The notes under the pieces: generated by a model | Databases searched by the model: none | What the model saw: only the letters and a program-made list of their open reading frames with translations | What the model was told of the DNA's origin: nothing | Assembly (NCBI RefSeq): GCF_014199985.1 | Contig: NZ_JACHOS010000013.1 | Coordinates: 62,001-126,000, forward strand | Direction of reading: 5' to 3' | DNA length: 64,000 bases | Source: Methylorubrum rhodesianum | GTDB lineage: Bacteria > Pseudomonadota > Alphaproteobacteria > Rhizobiales > Beijerinckiaceae | Shown: piece by piece, positions 56,131 to 64,000 of the stretch | How positions within the stretch are numbered: the first letter of the stretch is position 1 | How the letters are laid out: every line of letters begins with the position of its first letter | Translations under genes and position numbers: made by a program

Positions 56131-57348
56131 CTACTCCGCCGCCGCCTTGCTCAGGCCGATCCGCCGCCAGATCGTGCTCAGCGCGTCCACGAGGTGGTCG
56201 ATGTCGGCGTTGGAGTGCAGCGGCGAGGGCGTGATGCGCAGGCGCTCGGTTCCTCGCGGCACGGTGGGATAGTTGATCGGCTGGACGTAGATTCCGAACT
56301 CGTCGAGCAGAGAATCGCTGATCGCCTTGCACAGCACGGGGTCGCACACCATCACCGGAACGATGTGGCTCTGGTTGGCGAGCGTCGGGATGCCCGCCGC
56401 GTCCAGCGCCTGCCGCACCCGCGCCACCCGCTCCTGATGGCGGGCGCGCTCGACGCCGCTCGCCTTGAGATGGCGGATGCTGGCGGCGGCGCCCGCCGCG
56501 ACCGCCGGTGGTAGGGAGGTGGTGAAGATGAAGCCCGAGGCGAAGCTGCGCACGAAGTCGCACAGCTGGGCCGAGCCGGTGATGTAGCCGCCGTGGACGG
56601 CGAAGGCCTTGCCGAGCGTCCCCTCGATCACGTCGAGCCGGTGGGCGAGCCCCATCCGCTCCGAGATGCCGCCGCCCCGCGCCCCGTAGAGGCCGACCGC
56701 GTGCACCTCGTCGAGATAGGTCAGCGCCCCGTGGGCCTCGGCGACATCGCAGATCTCGTCGATGGGGGCGATGTCGCCGTCCATGGAGTAGACCGACTCG
56801 AAGGCCACGAGCTTGGCCCGGCCGGGCTCGATCAGGGCGAGCTTGCGGTCCAGATCCTCCGGATCGTTGTGGCGGAAGATCTGGCGCTCGGCCCGGCTCG
56901 AACGGATGCCCTCGATCATCGAGGCGTGATTGCCCTCGTCGGAGAACACGACGCAGCCCGGAAGCTTGGAGGCGAGGGTGCCCAGCGCCGCCCAGTTCGA
57001 GACGTAGCCGGAGGAGAAGATTAGCGCCGCCTCCTTGCCGTGGAGGTCGGCCAGCTCCTGTTCCAGCAGCACGTGGTAGTGGTTGGTGCCGGAGATGTTG
57101 CGGGTGCCGCCTGCCCCCGCGCCGCAGCGGTCGATCGCCTCGTGCATCGCTCGCAGCACGGAAGCGTGCTGGCCCATGCCGAGATAGTCGTTGGAGCACC
57201 AGACGGTGACCTCGCGCTCGCCCCCCGGGCTGTGATGTGTCGCGTAGGGAAAGCGCCCGGCCTGACGTTCCAGATCGGTGAAGACGCGGTAGCGCCCCTC
57301 CCGGTGGAGACCGGTGATCGCGCTGCCGAAGAACGCCTCGTAGTCCAT
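56131..57348 (-). CDS. hemA: 5-aminolevulinate synthase
   Basis: A 405-residue PLP enzyme that condenses glycine with succinyl-CoA to 5-aminolevulinate (Shemin pathway), the first step to heme and bacteriochlorophyll. Motifs include WCSNDYLGMGQHASVL, GAGAGGTRNISGTNHYH, YLDEVHAVGLYG (PLP-binding Asp) and the Schiff-base lysine in EGTLGKAFAVHGGYI. Normal length for the alpha-oxoamine synthase family. It is the last gene of the photosynthesis block, 56 bases after puhE, which couples tetrapyrrole supply to pigment genes. Confidence 0.97.
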   Translation of the reverse strand: MDYEAFFGSAITGLHREGRYRVFTDLERQAGRFPYATHHSPGGEREVTVWCSNDYLGMGQHASVLRAMHEAIDRCGAGAGGTRNISGTNHYHVLLEQELADLHGKEAALIFSSGYVSNWAALGTLASKLPGCVVFSDEGNHASMIEGIRSSRAERQIFRHNDPEDLDRKLALIEPGRAKLVAFESVYSMDGDIAPIDEICDVAEAHGALTYLDEVHAVGLYGARGGGISERMGLAHRLDVIEGTLGKAFAVHGGYITGSAQLCDFVRSFASGFIFTTSLPPAVAAGAAASIRHLKASGVERARHQERVARVRQALDAAGIPTLANQSHIVPVMVCDPVLCKAISDSLLDEFGIYVQPINYPTVPRGTERLRITPSPLHSNADIDHLVDALSTIWRRIGLSKAAAE

Positions 57349-57404
57349 AACCGTCCTCCCCGATGGAAATCCCGGCGGCGGGTGGATCTCGCGTCCGCCT
57401 CACC

Positions 57405-58214
57405 TCATTCGCGTGGCACCGCGGCCGTGTCCTGCACCTCCGCGGACGCCGGGGCCGTGCGGCCCGGCAGGCTCCAGTTCCACAGCGCCGCCGAGGGCAG
57501 AGGCAGCATCAGGAACCAGTGTTCGAGGGTGGCCAGGGCCGCGAGCGCCGCGAGAAGGCTCAGGCCCGTGACCGCCTGCGGAGCGGCCTCCGCCGAGAGG
57601 GCGCCGCGGGCGAGCAGCACCGTCGCCGCCGTGCCCAGCGTCACCGAGACCGGAAACAGCGGGTTCATCGGCCGCCGGCTCAGGTAGCAGGCGAGATAGC
57701 CGAGATGCGAGGGCAGGAACTCGGCGTGGAGGTTGCGCACACCGAGGAACAGGTTGAGCCGGGCCGAGGCGTTCATCAGCGCGAGCAGGGCGTAGGTCCA
57801 CAAAGCCACCCTGTTCCCCTCCCCCCAGGTCAGGCAGAGAATGGCGAGCCCGCCGAGCAGGATCGCGAAGTCGTGCCAGAGGCTGGTGGCGAGTGCCGCG
57901 AAGAAGCGGTCGAGCCCGCGCAGGTTCGGCGCGCAGGCCATAGGCTTCGGGCCGGAGACGAAGCCCATGTAGTAGCTCATCTCCTGCCAGCCCCAGACGA
58001 CCACCGCGGCGGTGAAGCCGATATAGGCTCCCGTCTCGGTGTCGTCGTCCGCGACAGCGCCGATCGCCCAGAGCGCCCCGGCCAGCACGGCGCTCGCCGC
58101 GACCATGCTGCGGGGATGCGTCCGCCGCGGCAGGTGCTGGAGAACCAGCACCAGACCGGTGGCCGACCACCACAGCAGGACGGCGTAGAGCGCCGGGGCG
58201 GCATAGGCTCCCAT
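57405..58214 (-). CDS. puhE: PuhE, putative photosynthetic complex assembly protein 2
   Basis: A 269-residue protein with about eight membrane helices and the DUF3623/photo_alph_chp2 pattern (FTAAVVVWGWQEMSYYMGFVSGPKP, RFFAALATSLWHDFAILLGG, NASARLNLFLGVRNLHAEFLP). The family is found only in purple anoxygenic phototrophs, between acsF and hemA as here. Exact role unknown; mutants in Rhodobacter affect reaction-centre levels. It starts 1 base after the acsF stop. Confidence 0.93.
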   Translation of the reverse strand: MGAYAAPALYAVLLWWSATGLVLVLQHLPRRTHPRSMVAASAVLAGALWAIGAVADDDTETGAYIGFTAAVVVWGWQEMSYYMGFVSGPKPMACAPNLRGLDRFFAALATSLWHDFAILLGGLAILCLTWGEGNRVALWTYALLALMNASARLNLFLGVRNLHAEFLPSHLGYLACYLSRRPMNPLFPVSVTLGTAATVLLARGALSAEAAPQAVTGLSLLAALAALATLEHWFLMLPLPSAALWNWSLPGRTAPASAEVQDTAAVPRE

Positions 58215-58215
58215 G

Positions 58216-59316
58216 CTACCAGACCGGCCGGAGGCGGATGTCGGCCGGCATCGCGTTCTGCTTGACCGGCAGACAGTAAAGCCGTGCGAAGATCGCCGCC
58301 GCGGTCAGAGCCTGGGCGCCGTGTTTGAGCTTGCCCGAAAGGCCGCCCTCCGCCTTGGCGGCGGCGATCTTCTCGGCGCAGACCAGCAGCCGATCGAGAC
58401 CCGCCTTGAAGCGCGGGTCGTCGAGGTCGAGGGTGATCGGGAAGGTCTGTTTCGAGATCTCGGAGGTGATCCGGAAGACCTTGAAGTCGTAATCGGTCGG
58501 ATCGACCCCGAGCGCCTTGTGGAAGGCGGGACGGCAATGGTCGCGGACATACATCGTCGCGAACACGGCGAGCAGGAAGAAGCGGATCCAGTAGCGGTTC
58601 ACCCCTTCCGTCAGCCGCGGGTTGGCGCGCATCAGCAGCGCGAAGGCCTCCCCGTGCCGGAACTCGTCGTTGCACCACTTCTCGAACCACTTGAAGATCG
58701 GGTGGATGCGCCGCTCGGGATGCCGCTCCAGCTCGCGGTAGATGGTGATGTAGCGAGCGTAGCCGATCTTCTCCGAAAGATAGGTCGCGTAGAAGATGAA
58801 CTTCGGCTTGAAGAAGGTGTACTTCTTGGTCTTCGTCAGGAAGCCGAGATCGACGCCGACGCCGAAATCCTTCAGCGTGTCGTTGATGAAACCGGCATGA
58901 CGCGCCTCGTCGCGGCTCATGAAGCCGAACAACTCCTTGATGTCCTTGTTCTTGGCGCGCTTGCGCATCTCCGCATAGAGCACGCAGCCCGAGAATTCGG
59001 CGGTGATCGAGGAGACGAGGAAGTCGAGGAACTCCTTGCGAAGCTCCGGGTCCATGCCCGCGAGGTCGCAGTCGAACTCCTCGTTGCGCACGAAGTGGCG
59101 CTTGTTCGGGTCCGAGCGCAACTCGTCGATCAGGATGTCCCACTCGCGGCGCACCGGCTCGACGTCGGTGCGGTCGAGTTCGGCGAAATCGGTGGTGTAG
59201 AAGCGCGGGCTCAGGAAGGTCGTCTGCTGCGCGCTCTTGGTCGAGTCGTTGACCGGATGGCGCGGCGGCGGAGCTCCGGCCGAGGACGGGTGCTGGGGCT
59301 GGACGGTGGCGTTCAC
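58216..59316 (-). CDS. acsF: Mg-protoporphyrin IX monomethyl ester oxidative cyclase AcsF
   Basis: A 366-residue di-iron oxygenase that closes the isocyclic ring of bacteriochlorophyll using O2. Glu and His ligands lie in DFLVSSITAEFSGCVLYAEM, SRDEARHAGFIND and WCNDEFRHGEAFAL, the two-histidine/four-glutamate ferritin-like set. An oxygen-dependent cyclase points to aerobic phototrophy; BchE is not in the window. GTG 59316 overlaps the stop of the upstream small orf (GTGA), so the two are coupled. Confidence 0.96.
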   Translation of the reverse strand: MNATVQPQHPSSAGAPPPRHPVNDSTKSAQQTTFLSPRFYTTDFAELDRTDVEPVRREWDILIDELRSDPNKRHFVRNEEFDCDLAGMDPELRKEFLDFLVSSITAEFSGCVLYAEMRKRAKNKDIKELFGFMSRDEARHAGFINDTLKDFGVGVDLGFLTKTKKYTFFKPKFIFYATYLSEKIGYARYITIYRELERHPERRIHPIFKWFEKWCNDEFRHGEAFALLMRANPRLTEGVNRYWIRFFLLAVFATMYVRDHCRPAFHKALGVDPTDYDFKVFRITSEISKQTFPITLDLDDPRFKAGLDRLLVCAEKIAAAKAEGGLSGKLKHGAQALTAAAIFARLYCLPVKQNAMPADIRLRPVW

Positions 59317-59609
59317 AGCTTCCTCCGTTCGGAAAAGCTCACCTCGTAGAGTTCGGTCAGCTCGAGATGGGCGATCAGCTTGGTCCAGGCCCGCTCCAGC
59401 CAGCCGGCGCGGGTCACGGTGGCCGTGCGGCGCACGGTCAGGCGCTCGCCGTAGGGCACTTCGGTCGGGGCGTCGTGGACCTGAACCTCGTCGCCGGGTT
59501 CGATCTCGAACCCGGCATCGAGCGTCACGTGCGCGTGCAGGCTCTCGGGTGTCTGCTCGATCTCGACGGTGCAGGGCACCTCGACGACCGTCTTGCCGAT
59601 CCAGGCCAT
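59313..59609 (-). CDS. small conserved-position protein between puhC and acsF
   Basis: A 98-residue soluble protein (AWIGKTVVEVPCTVEIEQTPESL...) predicted as mostly beta-strand, with one cysteine and an EIEPGDEVQVHDAPTEVPYGE turn region, ending in a basic helix (ERAWTKLIAHLELTELYEVSFSERRKL). ATG 59609 follows a GGAGGA site about 10 bases away; the puhC stop is 17 bases upstream. Its stop overlaps acsF. A gene of this size is usual at this site in phototrophic alphaproteobacteria, but its function is unknown. By coupling it may support the cyclase. Confidence 0.78.
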   Translation of the reverse strand: MAWIGKTVVEVPCTVEIEQTPESLHAHVTLDAGFEIEPGDEVQVHDAPTEVPYGERLTVRRTATVTRAGWLERAWTKLIAHLELTELYEVSFSERRKL

Positions 59610-59626
59610 GTCAGCCGCTCCTCCCA

Positions 59627-60097
59627 TCAGCGCAGCTCCGTGCCGGGCAGCAGGCGAGCGAAGGCCTTCGCGTTCGACGGGCCGAAGGCCAGCAGCGCCA
59701 CGTGGCGCCCGGTCGCTCCATCCTCCAACGACAACGTGCCGTTGTCGAATCGCGTGAGGGTGAAGGGCGGCTCGCGGCCCAGGCCCTCGCGCTGCCGCGC
59801 CTGGGCGAGGCCGCGCAGCGTCCCGCGGATGAAGCCGTCCTGACCCGGCTCGATCCGGGCGACCAAGCGTCCGTCCCCGGCCGCGCGCAGATCGATGCCG
59901 CCGTCCGGCAGATCCTCGGCGTGGAAGGCCAGAGTCTGGACCGGCCGGGACGGCTGCTCCTCCGGCTCCTTCTCCTGGCCGCGGCCGAGGGCGACCGCGA
60001 GCAGGGACACCGCCAGCAGAGAGGCCACGGCCAGAAGAGCCGGCCGCTGGGACGGCGGCTTCTGCGGCGGTCGGCGGAAGTTCAGTTCCACGGGCAT
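59627..60097 (-). CDS. puhC: PuhC, photosynthetic complex assembly protein
   Basis: A 156-residue protein with a short cytoplasmic start, one membrane anchor (about residues 20-38) and a periplasmic beta-rich domain (LAFHAEDLPDGGIDLRAAGDGRLVARIEPGQDGFIRGTLRGLAQAR...). This matches the PuhC/photo_alph_chp1 family, which aids reaction-centre and light-harvesting assembly. It lies 15 bases after puhB in the usual puhA-puhB-puhC order. Note a typical RGLAQARQREGLG family segment. Confidence 0.92.
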   Translation of the reverse strand: MPVELNFRRPPQKPPSQRPALLAVASLLAVSLLAVALGRGQEKEPEEQPSRPVQTLAFHAEDLPDGGIDLRAAGDGRLVARIEPGQDGFIRGTLRGLAQARQREGLGREPPFTLTRFDNGTLSLEDGATGRHVALLAFGPSNAKAFARLLPGTELR

Positions 60098-60112
60098 CGG
60101 TCCAATTCCCGG

Positions 60113-60784
60113 CTATCGCGCCGCGGCCGTCGAGAGACGGCCCGGTGCGGCACCCCCGCGCGCGCCGATGGCGGCCGGCTCCTCGATGCGGGTGGGGCCG
60201 TCGGCATGGGCCGCCAGCGCCGGCGCGAGCAGGGCCGCCACGCTCCGGGCCTCCGGCACGGAGCGCAGCATCGGTTCCGGTCGGCTCACCCGCCAGGGGC
60301 GGGCATGGGGCCACAGGTGCAGGTAAGCGACACGCTCGCCCGGCGGCAGCCGCAGGGGAAGGTCGCCGCTGCCATCGGCGAACAGGCGCAGATCCGCCGA
60401 CTCGATCCGGGTGAGCGGCAGGTTGAGGGTGATCGGCAGGGCGATGCCGACATGCATCACCACCCGCCGGTCGGTCAGGGTGTAGACCGTCGTGCGCTGG
60501 ACGAGCCAAGCGAGGAAGGTCAGCAGCCCCAGAGCGCCGAGACCGATCAGCAGGGTCGGACCCGCGACGGCGAGTGCCCGCGCCGGCCCGCCGCTGGCGG
60601 CAGCACCGATGGCGAGCACCGTGGCGGCGCCGGCGAACCAGAGCATGATGAGCCGGGCGTGAAAGGCGCGCAGCAGCACGCCGTGCAAGGTCGGGGCGCC
60701 GCGCCATAGGATGCGCTCGCCCGCAGGCAGCGGACCGGGCAGCCCCCGCAGAGTCCCTTCGGGCAGGAAATCCGACTCGCTCAT
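60113..60784 (-). CDS. puhB: PuhB, photosynthetic complex assembly PH-domain protein
   Basis: A 223-residue membrane protein. The start GERILWRGAPTLHGVLLRAFHARLIMLWFAGAA is typical of PuhB, then three hydrophobic helices (about residues 43-62, 66-78 and 80-95) and a C-terminal pleckstrin-homology-like part (YTLTDRRVVMHVGIALPITLNLPLTRIESADLR). It helps insert the reaction centre and dimerises in Rhodobacter. The gene begins 10 bases after puhA. Confidence 0.93.
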   Translation of the reverse strand: MSESDFLPEGTLRGLPGPLPAGERILWRGAPTLHGVLLRAFHARLIMLWFAGAATVLAIGAAASGGPARALAVAGPTLLIGLGALGLLTFLAWLVQRTTVYTLTDRRVVMHVGIALPITLNLPLTRIESADLRLFADGSGDLPLRLPPGERVAYLHLWPHARPWRVSRPEPMLRSVPEARSVAALLAPALAAHADGPTRIEEPAAIGARGGAAPGRLSTAAAR

Positions 60785-60794
60785 AGGATCGGCC

Positions 60795-61568
60795 TCAGAG
60801 AATCGGTTCTTGGCGGGCCGGCGAGGCGTAGAGCGTGCCGGCGCCGAAATAGGCCATGATCCGCTCCTCCTCCCGAAGGGTGACGGAGTCGGGATCCTTG
60901 GTTCCGGGGATGTCGGCGAACTGCGCCGCCAGCAGCGCCTCGGTCTTCACGGTGCGCGAGAAGCGGCCGGTGGTGCAGAAGGTCGCCGGCATCAGCACCC
61001 GGCGGCCGCCCGCACCGAGTTCGACCTCGTAGTAGCGCACGAAGGATTCGCCGCGATCGACCCAGAGATCGACGACGGTGCCGGCGACCTGCCGGTCGGC
61101 GCCGAAGACCGGCATCCCGATCGGGTTCGGCCCGTCCTCGTGGACGACGAAGGCATCGGCGACCCGCAACGGAACGATGCGGTACTGCGCATCCCAGGTC
61201 CGGTCGTGCTCGTCGTGGCGCGGCACCCACGAGCCCGGACCGACGCCGGCCTGAAGCGAGGTGTCGGTCCGGAAATAGGGGGCGCCGGGAAAGACCTCGC
61301 GGCGGGTGCTCGGCACGTCGGTGTCGTAGGCGATGTTGGTCTGCGGCGCGTACATCGTGTGGCCGCTCGACAGATGGAACGCCTTCGGCGTCGGGATCAG
61401 GATCGGATCCGGACTCTTGAGACGGCCGGCGGCCTCGTTCTCCAGCGGATAGCCCTCGCGACGGTCCTCGCGGCGAAGATAGAAGACGAGGCCCGCGAAG
61501 AAGATCCAGAACGCGTAGAGCGTGATCTGTGCGACATCGATGTAACCGGTGATCTCGCCTCTGGGCAT
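60795..61568 (-). CDS. puhA: photosynthetic reaction centre subunit H
   Basis: A 257-residue reaction-centre H subunit. One N-terminal membrane helix (about residues 12-32, VAQITLYAFWIFFAGLVFYL) is followed by REDRREGYPLE, the classic H-subunit segment. The cytoplasmic domain contains KAFHLSSGHTMYAP, GSWVPRHDEHDRTWDAQYRIVPLRVA and the PRC-barrel fold (ADRQVAGTVVDLWVDRGESFVRYYEVEL). It caps the L-M complex and gates proton flow to the secondary quinone. ATG 61568 gives the family length. pufLM are not in this window. Confidence 0.97.
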   Translation of the reverse strand: MPRGEITGYIDVAQITLYAFWIFFAGLVFYLRREDRREGYPLENEAAGRLKSPDPILIPTPKAFHLSSGHTMYAPQTNIAYDTDVPSTRREVFPGAPYFRTDTSLQAGVGPGSWVPRHDEHDRTWDAQYRIVPLRVADAFVVHEDGPNPIGMPVFGADRQVAGTVVDLWVDRGESFVRYYEVELGAGGRRVLMPATFCTTGRFSRTVKTEALLAAQFADIPGTKDPDSVTLREEERIMAYFGAGTLYASPARQEPIL

Positions 61569-61582
61569 GGCAGGCCTCCCGA

Positions 61583-63028
61583 TCAGGTAAGTCGGTTGAC
61601 GAGGGGATCGAACCGGCCGACCTGCCCCTCGTCCGGGCAGTCGGCTGCGGGTTCGGCCGCGCGCACGAGCGGGCCGATCGCGACCAGGGTCGCGAACAGC
61701 AGCGCGATCTCGACGTGGTAAACGATGAGGTAGCCGATCGCCGGCTCGTTCATGCCTTCGCCGAGCGCGCCCGATTGGGCGATCGCCCCGCCGAGATCGC
61801 GCAGGATGCCACTGGCAGCGATCGCCGAACCGGCGGCGGTGGCCTGGGCCGCGCCCCAGGCGCCGAGGGCGAGGCCCGTATCCTCCGGCCCGGCCTTGGA
61901 CATGGAGGCGGTGAGCGTTCCGTGGGCGAACAGGCCTCCGCCGATGCCGATGAGCGTGACGCCCGCCGCGAATAGTCGGGCGGAGGCGAGCGGCGCGGCG
62001 AAGATCACCGCCGAGAAGGCGGCGATGCCGATCACCGTGCCGGTGGCCGCGACCCGGTAGGGGTCGCCGCCGCGGTTGAGCCAGCGCGCCGCCGCGATCA
62101 GGCCGAGCCCGCCGCCCGCCGCGAGCATCGCGGTGAGCGCCGTGGTCTGCGCCACGGTGAGGCCGAGAATCTGGCCGCCATAGGGTTCGAGCAGGATGTC
62201 CTGCATCGAGAAGGCCGCGGTGCCGAGGGCGATAGCCGCCAGCCGCCGCCGCGCAGTGCCCTCGCCGGCATAGGCGCGCCAGGATTGCGAGAAACGCGGC
62301 CGCGGCTTGGTCCGGTCCGTGCGGCCGGGATTGCGCGGCTCCTGCTTCCACAACGCGACGCCGTTGAGCACGACGGTGATCAGCGCCGCACCCTGAATCA
62401 CCTGGATCAGGCGGATCGCCGAGAAATTGGCGAGTGCCAGCCCGAACAGAACGGCGCTGCCCATCATGCCGGCGAGCAGCATGGCGCAGAGGAGCGCCAC
62501 CACCTTCGGGCGGGCGTGGGCCGGGGCAAGATCGGTGGCGAGCGCCAGGCCGACGGTCTGCGTCGTGTGAAGTCCCGCGCCGACGAGCAGGAAGGCGAGC
62601 GCGGCGGCCACGTGACCGATCCAGAGCGGACCGGTGGTGTCGCCCGAGAGGATCAGAAGGGCGAACGGCATGATCGCCAGCCCGCCGAATTGCAGCAGCG
62701 TCCCGAACCAGATGTAAGGCACCCGCCGCCAGCCGAGCACTGACCGGTGCGTGTCCGAGCGGAAGCCCACCAGCGCCCGCAGGGGCGCGAACAGGAGCGG
62801 CAGCGACAGCATCACCGCGACGATCCAAGCCGGCACCGCCAGTTCGACGATCATGACGCGGTTGAGCGTGCCGATGAGCAGCACTGCAGCCATGCCGACG
62901 GTGACCTGGAACAGCGACAGCCGCATCAGCCGCCCGAGCGGCAGCTCCTTCGTCGCCGCGTCGGCGAAGGGGAGAACCGCCGGGCCGAGGCGAAGCAGAG
63001 CCTGGGTGATGGCAGGTCCGGACTTCAT
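61583..63028 (-). CDS. lhaA: LhaA/PucC-family light-harvesting 1 assembly protein
   Basis: A 481-residue membrane protein of the BCD/PucC group of the major facilitator superfamily with about 12 helices. Typical family segments are LSLFQVTVGMAAVLLIGTLNRVMIVELAVPAW, FRSDTHRSVLGWRRVPYIWFGTLLQFGG and MQDILLEPYGGQILGLTV. It assembles the LH1 antenna around the reaction centre, possibly by delivering bacteriochlorophyll. Its ATG overlaps the bchM stop (ATGA) and puhA starts 14 bases after its stop. Confidence 0.95.
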   Translation of the reverse strand: MKSGPAITQALLRLGPAVLPFADAATKELPLGRLMRLSLFQVTVGMAAVLLIGTLNRVMIVELAVPAWIVAVMLSLPLLFAPLRALVGFRSDTHRSVLGWRRVPYIWFGTLLQFGGLAIMPFALLILSGDTTGPLWIGHVAAALAFLLVGAGLHTTQTVGLALATDLAPAHARPKVVALLCAMLLAGMMGSAVLFGLALANFSAIRLIQVIQGAALITVVLNGVALWKQEPRNPGRTDRTKPRPRFSQSWRAYAGEGTARRRLAAIALGTAAFSMQDILLEPYGGQILGLTVAQTTALTAMLAAGGGLGLIAAARWLNRGGDPYRVAATGTVIGIAAFSAVIFAAPLASARLFAAGVTLIGIGGGLFAHGTLTASMSKAGPEDTGLALGAWGAAQATAAGSAIAASGILRDLGGAIAQSGALGEGMNEPAIGYLIVYHVEIALLFATLVAIGPLVRAAEPAADCPDEGQVGRFDPLVNRLT

Positions 63029-63756
63029 CGAGTGGCCCCGCTCTCGACCGGGGCAGGCGGCATCCTGCGCAGCTCGATGGCGTTCGAGAGATAGAACCCG
63101 CTATTGACCCGGTGCGTCCGCTCGACGGCGAAGCGCGCTAGGGCCTGCTCCCGCGCGAGGCGGCGCCGAAGCCCGCCCTCCGTCACCGGCACGATGGCGG
63201 GCGCCCGGTCGGCCTTCGGGAACAGCTTGCCGGCGGCATGCATCAGCGTCAGCAGCGCTGTCCGCGGGGCGACCGTGAACAGCAGGCTGCCATCGGTGCG
63301 CAGGGAGAGTTCGGCGAGCGCCCGCACGATGTCGGGCGCCTGGTAGTGGATCAGCGAATCCATCGCGACGATATGGTCGAAGCGGCCGAGCCAGGGGTCG
63401 AGCATGTCGCCGACCCGGAACTCCACCGAGCCCGGCCCTACCATCGCCGGCAGACGTTCGCGGGCGAGCCCGATCAGCGTCGGCGAAACGTCGATGGCGA
63501 CAACCTCCGCCCCCCGGCGGGCCGCGTCGACCGCGAGCGCGCCGGTGCCGCAGCCGGCATCCAGCAGGCGTCGGCCGGTCAGATCCTGCGGCAGCCAGCC
63601 GAGCAGGGTCGCCCGCATGGTGTCGCGCCCGGCCCGCACCGTGGCGCGGATCTTCGAGACCGGCGCGTCGGAGGTCAGGCGCGACCACGCCTCGACGGCG
63701 GTGCGGTCGAAATAGGTCTCGAGCTGCGAGCGGCGGGTGAGATAGGGCGTGCTCAT
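63025..63756 (-). CDS. bchM: Mg-protoporphyrin IX O-methyltransferase
   Basis: A 243-residue SAM-dependent methyltransferase that methylates the propionate of Mg-protoporphyrin IX, just before the AcsF step. The SAM-binding motif I is LLDAGCGTGALAVDAARRGAEVVAIDVS, and the N-terminus YFDRTAVEAWSRLTSDAPVSKIRATVRAGRD is characteristic of BchM. ATG 63756 is chosen for the STPYLTRRSQLETYF start. It starts 14 bases after bchL and overlaps lhaA by 4 bases. Confidence 0.96.
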   Translation of the reverse strand: MSTPYLTRRSQLETYFDRTAVEAWSRLTSDAPVSKIRATVRAGRDTMRATLLGWLPQDLTGRRLLDAGCGTGALAVDAARRGAEVVAIDVSPTLIGLARERLPAMVGPGSVEFRVGDMLDPWLGRFDHIVAMDSLIHYQAPDIVRALAELSLRTDGSLLFTVAPRTALLTLMHAAGKLFPKADRAPAIVPVTEGGLRRRLAREQALARFAVERTHRVNSGFYLSNAIELRRMPPAPVESGATR

Positions 63757-63770
63757 CAATCGAAGCCCGA

Positions 63771-64000
63771 TCAGTCGAAACCAAGAAATTCGAACAGGTC
63801 GCGGTCTTTCATCGGCGCCGCCTCGCACGGGTCGGCGCCGGCCCAGAGCGCTTCGGCCAGCCGCATGTACTCGTCGGTGACGGCCTTCAGCTCCGGCGAC
63901 GGCTCCATCTCGAACAGCGTCGACTTCTTCAGGCGTGAGCGGCGCACCACGTCGAGATCGGGAAAATGCGCCAGTCGGCGCAGGCCCACCGCGGCGTTGA
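63771..64000 (-). CDS. bchL: light-independent protochlorophyllide reductase ATPase BchL, 5' part outside window
   Basis: The last 76 codons of BchL, the NifH-like iron-sulfur ATPase that passes electrons to BchNB for protochlorophyllide reduction. The visible C-terminus (HFPDLDVVRRSRLKKSTLFEMEPSPEL, then MKDRDLFEFLGFD) is the conserved BchL ending with IFEFLG-like residues. The frame is open to the right edge, so the ATPase and Fe-S cysteines lie outside the window. It shows that the photosynthesis block continues beyond 64000. Confidence 0.93.
   Translation of the reverse strand, partial: NAAVGLRRLAHFPDLDVVRRSRLKKSTLFEMEPSPELKAVTDEYMRLAEALWAGADPCEAAPMKDRDLFEFLGFD

Overview
The window is GC-rich chromosomal DNA from an aerobic, bacteriochlorophyll-making alphaproteobacterium, most likely Methylobacterium/Methylorubrum. 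The strongest clue is the right end, positions 56131-64000. It carries an unbroken minus-strand photosynthesis block in the order bchL (partial), bchM, lhaA, puhA, puhB, puhC, a small orf, acsF, puhE, hemA. A 721-residue B12-dependent methylmalonyl-CoA mutase large subunit, a MucR/Ros regulator, ClpS-ClpA, 5-aminolevulinate synthase (the Shemin pathway) and a Rhizobiales-style tol cluster agree with this. No rRNA, tRNA, CRISPR array, insertion sequence or prophage was recognised. The genus is inferred from gene content only.

Left part (1-17.3 kb): an AaeXAB-like efflux cassette (HlyD protein, DUF1656, FUSC) coupled to a DUF4345 gene; small secreted proteins; a YfcG-like GST; the Tol genes ybgC-tolQ-tolR-tolA-tolB with no pal after tolB; a DUF4142 protein; ruvB coupled to a metallophosphoesterase; an L,D-transpeptidase; and dps behind an EcfG-like stress promoter.

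Middle part (17.3-43.9 kb): a PatZ-type acyl-CoA synthetase/GNAT fusion; a class II aldolase; an AT-rich stretch leading to a MucR homologue with a degenerate zinc finger; an Mrr-like nuclease; a PepSY membrane protein; a PBP1A; a membrane class III cyclase with an altered substrate motif; a ParA-like ATPase overlapping a gene for a lysine-tailed partner; groES-groEL with a perfect CIRCE operator and an adjacent promoter; corA; marC; a polysaccharide flippase; an isolated glcE; a Pit phosphate transporter with a possible PHO box; three small membrane proteins leading into glpD; and a mannose-1-phosphate guanylyltransferase.

Right part (44-64 kb): mcmA; a protein with a Cys-rich CDCPCDC motif; a DUF817 membrane protein; an HtrA-like protease; a DnaJ-domain membrane protein; a D-Ala-D-Ala carboxypeptidase with a SPOR domain; clpS-clpA; and the photosynthesis block, in which neighbouring genes overlap by 4 bases or lie within about 20 bases, so it reads as one operon for bacteriochlorophyll synthesis and reaction-centre assembly.

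Most of the window is conserved housekeeping sequence. The least explained items are the ParA-like pair, the AT-rich MucR/Mrr segment, the small orf between puhC and acsF, the small membrane genes before glpD, the CDCPCDC protein beside mcmA, and several inverted repeats in regulatory positions.
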